Made by a program: the position numbers and the translations under genes
Source of the DNA: Amphirosellinia nigrospora
Lineage: Eukaryota > Ascomycota > Sordariomycetes > Xylariales > Xylariaceae
Assembly (NCBI GenBank): GCA_004123355.1
Contig: SCHM01000003.1
Span: forward strand, 2,542,001-2,606,000
Direction of reading: 5' to 3'
Length of the DNA: 64,000 nt
In this document: piece by piece, positions 46,717-57,103 of the stretch
Layout: each line of letters begins with the position of its first letter
How positions within the stretch are numbered: the stretch's first letter is position 1
Notes under the pieces: model-generated
The model's database searches: none
What the model was told of the DNA's origin: nothing
What the model saw: the letters and a program-made list of their open reading frames with translations, nothing else

Positions 46717-49700
46717 CGTGTAGTATCTGTCGATCTGCAATTTGTGAGATCGAAGCCCCTAAAAGGTTGAATGGATTTTAAACAATAATAATCACGACAA
46801 CTTATATCCTCGACGTTAGAATGAGGAGTTGGGAAAGAATGCATTCTAACATATAAACTAATATGATGTAATATTTGTCTCGGAGTATCGAGTTAATGTG
46901 GACCTGAGATATCACAAGCGATGTATACTCGGAGTCAGCGGCAACTTGAGATGCGCAGATATCTCTCTAGCTATCTGGCGACAGTGAAAATAAGCGTAGC
47001 TTCTGGATATGGGCTTACGATAACTAGATATCGAGAATTTGTCTGCGCTGTCATACGTGGATCTGCTGACAATGTCATAATAGCACTTCGAATAGAAAAC
47101 AGGGACGGCGGTGTACTTAGGACGGGTGAAATGGCTACGTGAAGCGATGGTATTTATTCATTGATTCGATTCTAAAGCATATACCTCGCATCCTACTCTC
47201 AAGTTTCCACGAGATAACTTATTCTTCTGCGCCAGTAGATACAATCTTATGTCGTCCGATAAGATCTACATTGCGATGACCGCTGAGTAAGAGTGCGTAA
47301 TGCGATGAAGAATAACGGATCACATGAGTATTGTGTAGAATAAGTGCACTTGATACTCTGAAAAAGAATATATTTTGAGATAAATTAGAGGGCGTGCTAG
47401 TTATCATCCCCGTGGAGCTTTTGTTAGGGAAATTAGGTGAATCATTATGGATGTTACTTCTCTCATACTCCGAACATCTTCGGAAGCAAGTAACGGATTG
47501 AATTTATACCCATAAAACTACAGACATCACTGGCACTTTTCAAAGATGCAATAACTATCGCTTAACCGTGTAAACCCGTTTGCTAACATAGTTTGAAGGT
47601 CTTTTAGAAAATTTAAGAATTCAATTAGTATCACCCAAACATCAGGGAAATCATCCTAGTTGTCTAGAAGCCCGCGATTCTATGCAATCATGTGGACAGA
47701 TATTGTTAGGTTGCATACCTATCTTAAGCATGGAGACCTTACCTTACCATCTCCAAAACAAGTTGCACATACCTAATAAAGAATTCACAACCGCAGCCGA
47801 GTATCCGCTGGCCGTTATCAACCTAACTCCTAATCCGAACCATGATATTAACTAACTTTCGCAACGCCATGGCGTGTGAAAGACAGCCTTGGAAAAGGGA
47901 TGGATCTCAGCACATATATCATGTTGAGGTATTTATTAATAAGCCCAGCGACAAATGCTGTCTTTTCTTACTGTGATGGAGGGTAGATACGGTATATGAC
48001 GGAATGCCATATGGGCTCTCTTTTTTCCCTTTTTCCTTTTAGAAATAGAGAATATGGATGCCTAAAGTCCGTCCTGTTAGATGATACCCAGTAATTCGGA
48101 CCCTGCCCTTTAGGTAAACAATAGACGCTTGTTATTATGGGAAGGTCTCTAAATCACTTCCGTGAGCTAGTCTAATACAGAAACCTTTTGTTTACCTTAT
48201 CACAACTAGTTTAATGATGGCTCCTGCCTGCGTGTTACAGAGTAAGGTGAACAGCGAAGAGCGAAAAAGAATTTTCAAACTTGTTTACAGTTAGATTAGC
48301 CCACAAATGGAGTTTTGGAGATTTTTACACTAAAATTATACATGATTATGGTCTGCCTCACGTATCATAGGGTATCTGACACGAAATTACATACTTTACG
48401 CGCGGGGAACAGAAGGTCGAAATATTGCTGAGCCATTGGCCTCGTTTAAACCCTTCATCTCGAAAAGATCACCCCGCCCTTGGACACGGTGCTTATTGTC
48501 CTATTGCGTCTTTAATCTCGCGTTACGGTCGCTCTAACGACCGTGTCACGCTCATTTCTGGGCTTGAGGAGGCGATCATTTTCGTGGGCTGAGACATACG
48601 CATACTGACGCAATGGTATTGGTTAGAATGTAGAATTAAGGAAATTACCGCGACAGTATATACCTATAGGCTCAAGATCTTGGTGTCTGCATAGCCATAT
48701 AAAGGAGGTAGTACTACGGCAAGAAAGAGTGAGATTTGGTTATTCAGAAACCTACAACCGACTAGATGGGGATCACTAGGTACGTGTATAGTCACTCTCT
48801 TTGTCACCAGGTATCAATGATGAAATAGGCGAGGGAGTATTTGCTACGATCACGATTCGATACTTGAGCTTCTACGCTCGTGTCAATTCACTTATACTAA
48901 CCTAAGCGGAGAATTATGCTGTTTATGCCTTATTGTCCTCATTTTAAGATACGGAGGGTCTATGCTGGTACACTACAAGGCTTCCGAGCTGAGACGGATG
49001 GTCGGTCTTTGTAAATTTGTTTCAGCCTCCTTATATAATTTAGTGGAACTTATTATCCTGCTGTTAATTAGTAGCTTATTTTCATGCTTCGTGGCTATAG
49101 TGTAGAGTGCAAACCACTCACTGGACCTCGGCGGCTGGCTACCTTGCTGGCATGAAGTATCGTAGACTTATCGAGGTGCCGTCAGTGTTCACGATTGTGA
49201 CACTAAAACATTTGGGTAGAACTGGCTGGCAAAAACTTGGATTGGTGTTTTCGATCGCCTATCTTATCCAAGATTTGATGTACTTACCCCTCTCGTTCAG
49301 GGTACAAGCAATGTAAGTGGATGGTCACGCTCTCGCCGCTGTCGTGTGATGTGTGACGTTCAATTTCAATCGTTGGGGGATAGGCCCACTTTAGACTACG
49401 CTATGAACAGTATGGATGTTGTACTTATAACCTCCTGTCTCCAATAACACGCTACCTACTACTGCATGCAGTTCCATATAAGGCGAGAATAGCGAGGTAC
49501 GAGATAGTTACTTATTCGCGTTTTACTGCAAACGAAGAAGAGAATTGATCAGGATCACGTATTGGTTGGCGGTGAAAGGGCGCCATGTGTATAAGTATAG
49601 CCAAGAATACAGCAGGATGGATGACACGTGCTTATTTTCCAATTCCCAATTTTCAACCGCCAGGCACCAACTTAAGTAAAGATATACAGTATAAAAATAC

Positions 49701-51666
49701 TGTACGGACTGTGTCTGCCAATGCGGGCAGTTTTTGGCATGAAATTGGCCAAGCAACAATGTGGATATTACCTGATGGGTTGTACCCCACAATTTTGTAC
49801 CAAATCTACCAAACTTGAACTTTTGTGTGCAGCTACCTATTTGCTGCGCCCGCATCAATTGCTTGGTCAATTGACTCGGCGAAGAGTAGCATTGTTACCA
49901 ACTCCTTGTCCGTCCTATGTTGAGATTTAGATTTTGCTCATGTGTTTAGTGACGCGCCTAGCCCCCTGGCTTGCACGTGCAATGTATTGAGAAACACTTG
50001 TGACGTAATGCAAAGACTCAGCTTTCGAGACCCACACCTACTAGATCTAAGTACCTATGTACCTACAGAGCTATAATTATACATATGTATATGTATAGTA
50101 CTAGCTGAAAGTCTCGGTATGCTGTATTCCTCCAAGTGTGTGCCACTATGATCGTCATGAACTTGTTAGCCCAAGTTAGACCCAAGCATGTGGGCTAGCA
50201 TGATCCAAGTTCCAAGTACTGCTTAGAGCAAACACTAGGAGGTTACTTTGAGGCGTGTAGGGCGTAGGTCTGGGCAGCGGCCTGACCGCCAATGAGAAAT
50301 GGCGGATGAAGTAATGGAAATGCGGTGGGTTTCATCTTGGTAAGATCTAACTTTAAGTCACAGCGCATTTACATAGTACCAGGCATTTACAAGTACGGCT
50401 TCTACTAGTGTGCCGGTACATTGACGCTAAAATACCTCGCGGAGCAGGGGCAGAACAGCAAAATCTGAGCAAAATCTAAGCAGAACAGGGACAGGACAGG
50501 GGCACCGCAGGAAGACCCACTTTCTATTTGCATCATCGTGACTTGTTGCTTAATTGAGTAATCTAAACTTGCAGAATCTTTTCTGCGCAGCGAAAAACCC
50601 AAACCCCCTTTTACAAGTACGGCGCGTGGCTGACACTACACACCTACAAGACAGGTACGAGAGGTACTTTGATGAGACGATGGACGATGACCGCATACTG
50701 CCAGCCCGCAGCATTGACCGGCAGTGGCTGTGCGTGTTGCGGGAGGAAGGCATGTGAAGATCAAACACGCAAAGTGGTAAAGATGCGACTTCTGAGGTGA
50801 GCGGCGGATGTGAAGCTGGATGCTGGATGAGAAGGATTCATCCGCCAACGTCACTATTCTCTCTACTGTGAGTATGAGTAGTGTACAAGTGCGCTGTGTA
50901 ATGAATGTATCATGCTGTTAAGTAGCTGTGACGCCCAAGACGGAGCCAAGAGGCGCGGCAGGTTAACCTGATCGGGTCTGCGCCCTATGTTTCCTGCCAT
51001 GTTGTTGATTCGAGGCCGTTCCTCGTACAGGCCCTGTAACGTATCCCGCACATATACGGCAATTGCCAGGCAGCCATATAACGTTTGGCTAGCTGCATTA
51101 GTTCAGGCGCAGGCAGCCGTTTAGCAAACAACACCTGAACAACACCCAGTCAAAGCACGCTACTTGCAATATACCCACCGGCGAACAGAGCTTAGGTCTG
51201 CTTGGGTTGACATTGCACTGGAAATAGGGCTAGCGAGCTAGCTCAGCGGAGGCTGTCAAGTACCTACCTACTACCTACCTACCTAGTAAGTACGGCGTCC
51301 GCCTTCACTTGCCCCCAATTCAAAACGATCGGCAGTGCGACATGCTGGTCATTGGTACCACTAGCTTCGCCTGGGGTCCCTAGCCACATCAGCCAAGCTA
51401 GAGCGCGTTATTACCGTAGTGTACCTGCTACGGCTGTCATCATATAACAACTCCTATTTTCTTTACATGACCTCAACCAACATCCACATCACAAATACAA
51501 CACCTAGAAACACACAGGAATACAGGAACACAGGAACACAGGAACGCGGTCACACGCCCGAACACATCGCAAGAGGGGGAAAACGCCCCAGAATCATGGA
51601 AGCTGCCTCATGTGTGGCCATACCAGCTTTTCATGACGTCTCCCGCAAGGAATAACGATAACCAGC
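46717..51666. other. Five-kilobase gene desert
   Basis: I see no convincing gene. Open frames are short, overlap on both strands and lack domains. Small structures only: a palindrome acggtcg-ctcta-acgaccgt near 48,525, TACC-type microsatellite sequence near 51,265-51,290, and an imperfect acaggaacac repeat near 51,517-51,545. Composition is normal, so this is not a RIP block. Confidence 0.5.
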
Positions 51667-53525
51667 ATGTCTCTTTCTTCACAACCGCTGCAATGCCACC
51701 ATGTCGTTCGTGTTGTTGCCGTTGCGACTAGCATTGTGACGGCCCGGCACCTCTTCACGAACGGCTTTCACTACCCATTGCTCATGTTACTGGGCCATGT
51801 CTCGATCGCCCTCATAATAGAAGGTCTAAACGCCCGCCGTGATGTAACCACCGATGCAACTACCGTCCAGAGACGCCCGCAAAGCTGGACTTCGCGGTTC
51901 TGGCAAGCCTTGTTCGCTGCTGCAATTGCAGTCGGCCTTATCTTTACCTATCACAGCTTTCTTCATAATAGGAACACCACGTTAGGTGTTATGTTGCTGG
52001 GGCTCGATTGGGCAACCGTCGTGGGCCGAACATGGAGATGGCTGCAAGGCAAGCAGCGTTCAGCTGACGCTCTTTTATCAACCACCACATTTCTACTATG
52101 CGTTGTGCTCTTGATATGGAAAGAGAACTGGCTGGTTGGCAAAGGCATCGAGGTACGATTCGTCGCTACGCACTCGGGTGGAGGCGCATTGACTGACCAA
52201 ATTCTTTAGTTTCTTCTTGTAGCCGTCGTGTGTATAGCGATTGCGAGGTACCTTTGGGTTCATGATTTAGTGGAAACCCCTTTCAATATCGGTACTTTCG
52301 ACGTGGACGCCTACAGTACCGGACTTGTTATTTGCCTACCCCTGGCAGCCTTCCTACTAGTCGTGACGGGCTGGTACAACCGACGAGACTTCCACATGGA
52401 CGGCCGAGTGTTGGGTGTGCTAATTAGCACGATAGCTGGTCCCTTGTCACTAATGAGTGAAGCGAGGATGAAGAAGCTCACTTTCTGGCTGCAAGAGAAA
52501 GTCACATTTCACACTAGGATGAGCTTGAACTTTGGTAGCCCCATATTCCCTTTGCTAATCCTAGCAATTGTTGAACTCGATAATTGGCTGATACAGCACC
52601 GACCATCAACGACCTCGGGCGCCCAGTGGTTGAGTTTCGCAATCGCATATCTAACCACGATCGACATGGCTTGGATGACCTCGGCGGATGCATGGGCGAG
52701 TGAGGAAGGCTCTTATGTGCCTATACCTAGTTTAAAAGCCCAAGATGAGCCGGGAGACCAGATTAAGAATCCAACTCCCGATGATACGGAAGCTTTGTGG
52801 CCGCCCAGCTCCACATACGCCGGTGGATTCTCATCGCTACGGCATATTTCCCTAGCATGGCATGCTATCCTAGGTAGCCTCGCATTATTGCTAGTATTTT
52901 ATTGCGCGATCGCTGCGCCATATACAGAGCCCGGAAGGAGGTCCTGGGATTTGGATATCGTTATTGCTTGGTACGACGAGCCTGTCGAACAGGTAGTCAG
53001 TACTGTGCAACTAGCTCTCGAACTTCCTAACATCGCTGGACGCAAAGTTAGGACAATTGTGTATAACAAAGGGTCCTTAAACGAAACAGAGCTTGAGTTG
53101 AATTTCCCGATTCAGAGCGGCCTCGTCATTAGAAGACTGGAAAATGTCGGAAGAGAAGGAGATACCTATCTATCACACGTACTAGAGAGCGAACAAGATT
53201 GGGCGAGCCACACTATGTTCATACAAGCGGAACCACATGAGCCGGGTTATATCCAGGCTCGCCTGGAGGACTACTTCGTCGACAAGACAGGTTTCTTATC
53301 ACTATCGTATGTGCGAAACTTCTGTCCTAACTGCAATACGTGCAACGACCATTCCGGCTGGACTGAGGATGGTGCAGTCCTGCGAGACATTTTTGAGCGC
53401 GCGAACCCCAACAAACCTGTCAAAACCTCAGCTTGACCTACAGAGGCCAGTTCGTAGTTTCATCACGCAGGATGAAGAGGCCAACCAAGACTACTTCGCG
53501 ATATGCGGAGTCGAGTAATAAATGA
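51667..53525 (+). CDS. Polytopic membrane protein with C-terminal DUF3431 domain
   Basis: Exon 1 is 51,667-52,152; intron 52,153-52,209 (GTACGA ... TTTAG, phase 0); exon 2 runs from 52,210. The first about 400 residues form some eight to ten hydrophobic spans (for example FWQALFAAAIAVGLIFTY, LLSTTTFLLCVVLLIW, LVICLPLAAFLLVVTGWY). The C-terminal domain begins DLDIVIAWYDEPVEQV and contains VRTIVYNKGS, LENVGREGDTYLSHV and MFIQAEPHEP, which mark it as DUF3431, a fungal domain that looks like a divergent glycosyltransferase. The frame stops at 53,436, but a one-base addition near 53,432 continues into LTYRGQFVVSSRRMKRP and ends at 53,525, as the family does. A role in surface-glycan synthesis is a guess. 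Confidence 0.82.
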
Positions 53526-54191
53526 TGACCACTTCGGCTACACCTTGGAGCGATCGTGGGGGACCTTATTCCAGTGTCCCACGATATCCGAGCGGTGTCC
53601 GACATTATTGTCCGGGTGGATCGGTAATCGAGTGGCAGTAGAGGACTGCCAGTGTATTGACGCATAAACAGTTTATTAGTATTAGATACCCCAAATATCA
53701 TTCGTTCAGAACTTTAAGCGCTTTCTTTGTGCTCAAATAGTAGAATGTGGAAGACGAGGAAAGGAATGCTATGTGCCGGCGAAGCCGGGAGTTCATTGCG
53801 TCCGCGGATTATCCGCGGAGATAAGATCTGCCAAGATTTTGCCCCTCTCTTTGGAGAGGTTTCCCAGATGAGCTATCGATTGATTGCCAAGAGATAGACA
53901 GGTTTTGGCCTACATTCATCTACGTCAATACTTCTCTCTCGGGGCTATACAGTATCAAAACCTTGGTACCAAGGCTAGAAACCCCCAAGCAGGGCCCGGG
54001 CATCCGATCTGCAACTACAAACATAAATAACTTTTGCCAATATGCGTCATAATCGAACAAAATGTGCGATTTCTAAAGCGTTTTACTCAGGCTATATAGA
54101 GGACTGAAGGTAATTACAGATAAGAAGAAAAAGCAAGGAAAACAGACACAACAAAATTTACATACAAGCAATCACCACAGGTTTGCCTTCC
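53526..54191. other. Convergent intergenic region
   Basis: No gene. Contains GC-rich palindromic pieces (gccggcgaagccgg near 53,774; gtccgcggattatccgcgga near 53,799) that resemble the hairpin modules at 20.0 and 56.0 kb. Confidence 0.5.
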
Positions 54192-55348
54192 TCAGATGCC
54201 ATCATTTACAGAGCTCGGCCCCTGCGGCGTTCCGAGCCTGCTCTCAAAGAAGAACCGCAACCTCTCCACACGGGCGCGGTCGGCTAGGAAGCGCTGAAAC
54301 TCGGTCGGATCCGTCGACGGGATATCGACAAGCTCCGGGAAACCGGCGGGAGCGGGAACATCTCTGCGCACGCTCCAGACGCCCGTGTTACGCTGGTACT
54401 CCTTGCTCAGGATGAAGTTGTGCAGCAGCTTCGCGCCCTCGGGGTGTGGTGCGTCCTTCAGAATCGCCCCCGCTGCGGCCATGTGTTGAAGTGGCCCTTG
54501 GTCGGGATCGAGATGTTGAGCGGCGCTGCGGGACTCAACCCCACGATCGATGTGAAGGTCGCTGCTGCGGTGCTGTTGGGCGAGAATAAGAGGGTCGCTG
54601 CCGTCTGCGTGCCCCGTACCCAGAGCGGGTTCTGTGCGAGGAGGGCGTCGAACCATTTTATTCCGAACTCTTGGAGGCTTTGGTACTGGTAAGTTGAGTT
54701 GCTTTTTTTGTTCTGGCCGGTGTCCCGGCGGCGAGACGGTACTTACATCAGGTCAAAGGCGTAGAGGCTCGCGTCGTCGTCGGTTGGGTATGTGAGAACC
54801 AACTTGCCCTTGAACTCGGGCTTTAGAAAGTCGGTAAACTCCATCGGCCCATCGGCGACGCGGTCCATGTTCCAAGTGAACGTCCAAGGGTAAACGGCAG
54901 TGGCGTGCCAGGCTCCGCGGATGTCCCTGAATGCCGGGTACAACTTGTAAAAGTCGAGAGGCTGGTAATGCAGAAGAGCCCCTTCCTGGTCCCAGCGAGG
55001 ATAGTCTTGTAATGTCTGCAGGATGATGCTGTCGACGTAGAGATCGTCGGCGGCGAGTTGACGGTCTATGTCGCCATCTTGGTACTTGGATAGGTCGACG
55101 GTAAGGTTGAGAGTCATTTTGGGGAAACGTGCTTCGAAGGCGGCCTTGAGGCCGTCCTGTTGCATCGCCTCATCGCCGCCGTGCCAGCAGGTCACGATGC
55201 CGCCTTCGGCTATCGCGGCCTCGTAGATCTCGTCAATGGTTCTTGTCTCGACTTCGGGTGCACCATTAAATCCCAAGATACTATCGTACGCTGCAACGCA
55301 GGTACTTAATAAGAGGGTGCCGGCAACGAAGGGTTGGATGCGAAACAT
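54192..55348 (-). CDS. Secreted bacterial-type solute-binding protein (SBP family, Fe3+-transport-like)
   Basis: Exon 1 is 55,348-54,747 and exon 2 is 54,685-54,192. A signal peptide (MFRIQPFVAGTLLLSTCVAAYD) is followed by a type 2 periplasmic-binding-protein fold: IYEAAIAEGGIVTCWHGGDE, LKAAFEARFPKMTLNLTVD, DSIILQTLQDYPRWDQEG, YPWTFTWNMDRV, FKGKLVLTYPTDDDASLYAF, then WVRGTQTAATLL and ILKDAPHPEGAKLLHNFILS. In bacteria such proteins feed ABC importers; fungi have no matching importer, so an extracellular binding role is likely. The closest bacterial group binds ferric iron or thiamine-like ligands. Two one-base deletions are apparent: at the exon 1 border (CTGAT/GTAAGT, one G short) and near 54,470 (CAGCGGGGGCG). 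Length after repair is about 365 residues, normal for the family. Confidence 0.85.
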
Positions 55349-57103
55349 GATACTAGAGAATGGGATTCTTAGATGCGGCTGGAGGGTTTCTTCTTGTCTG
55401 TCGGGAATCCTTGGGTTGTCAGTCCTTAAGTAGTCGAGCACACCTTGTGAGCATTCTCGTCCAGCATACTTAATCACCCTATCATAAATCACCCTATCAT
55501 ATCTACCCAATACTTTTGCAAAGAATCTCGTTTTTATTACTACACATATCTCGTATAACAGCTTCGTCTTCCAAAATTTATTCAAGGTTCTTACGCCAAC
55601 TCGAGATATAATTAGACTCCTTAATACATTATACGGAATAAAATTAGACTACGATTTCAACATCGAAGATGTTCAAGTCATAGAGGCAGTGTAGAAGGTG
55701 CAGCCAAAAGCTTTACAGCTTCGGTAAGTGGAGATCGAAATGTTGCATTAGCTTTCGGAGATGCAGTGTCAGCTTCGGGGCTAGACGTTGAAGGGTTGTT
55801 CTAATTCCGATGCACGACAGATACCTACCATGGCACTTGAAGGAAAGAAGGTGTGACAAGTGAACAATTTAGGTAGTCTCTGGGATCTCTTTAAAGTGGC
55901 TGTAGATATCCAACGTTGAATATTAGGGATGTTCAGCTGATGATAAGGGGACTTCAGAACCCGAAGCATGAATATATAAACCCCCCACCCCGCCCTTAAC
56001 ACTATTAAAATACCCTGTAGCGCCGAGCAAGTCGTCACTAAAATAGAAAGCTTTGCCGGCGAAGTTCTATTTTAATACGTTGTAAATCAAAGTGCTAAAG
56101 CACTTCGATTTAAGTAACGGGAATACTCGCTCCCAGACCTCCTACTTCTTAGACCTTTTACTCCCCAGACCTCTACCCCCTACGTAAATTTATATATCTA
56201 GAGGGGCTCCGCCCGGGAGGGTTGGACTTCTGGGAACTCGGCCGCCGTTCTTCACGGTCCGGCCTTCGCCCTAGCCGGCCCTTTTGCAACGCGTATTGTT
56301 AACCGTGTTGGTGGTGTAGTGCTGGTTTCGTATTCGTATTTGAATATAGTGGTTGTTAGCGGCCATTTTCACTATTGTAGTGCGTAAGCTATACAGTCCA
56401 TATGAGTGTAAATACGTTGTGGTTGATTACTTAATTAAGGTTTGACCAATCAAAGGCTTGCAGAGTCCCTTCTAGCTAATTAGAGGCCTGCAGAATCTAT
56501 TTAGAGTTTTAGGGTTACGGCTTAACTTCTCAAGCTTCGCTTTCCTTTTTATACTTAATTTACTTCGTAAATACCTATTCGAGGGAAGCAAAGCTTTCCA
56601 ATAATTGTGTCTTCTTCTATTCAATTTTCAGGAATTATACTTTATTAAACGCTTATCGAATACTAAGTCCCACAGGCTCCCATGTCAAGCCTTTAACATT
56701 TGGATGCATCGTTAGTAAACGCACTTAGGCTAGGCTTTGCCTTTTGCGGCGTGCTTTTTCATTTTCCCAACGATAGCGAAGATATCTAGCAAAGATATCC
56801 ATCCTGAAAACTAATATATATGTAAATCGCTAAAAATGGCATTGCAGCCCGCCTGGATAACTTCACACTTTCGGTAATATACGGTATATTCTATAGGTCT
56901 ACATGTATTCCATGACTCTTTTCCCCTTCCTGGCCAAGTGCGATTCTATATATTTATGCCTAAAATAGCTTTGCTCCTTGTGGCTAACATCTCCTCCTCT
57001 TTCCTCCTGCCTTTTCAGGAGCCGAGATCGTACACGAATAAATTAACAGTAGGAGCCACTGCTCGACATCTCACATTTATATAACTATTATGTTATGCGG
57101 AAT
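55349..57103. other. Gene-free stretch with decayed repeats
   Basis: About 1.75 kb without a supported gene. It holds the inverted copy of the double-hairpin repeat and a stretch (56,450-56,850) of moderately AT-rich sequence with gggaagcaaagctttcc-type palindromes like those in the 16-20 kb zone, suggesting transposon remnants. Confidence 0.55.
55998..56115 (-). repeat. Dispersed double-hairpin repeat, copy 2 (inverted)
   Basis: The reverse complement reads ACTTAAATCGAAGTGCTTTA, then a TTTGATTTAC...GTATT arm, the CTTCGCCGGCAAAGCTTTC palindrome and GGCGCTACAGGGTATTTT, matching 19,980-20,095 in the same order with a few differences. Confidence 0.7.
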
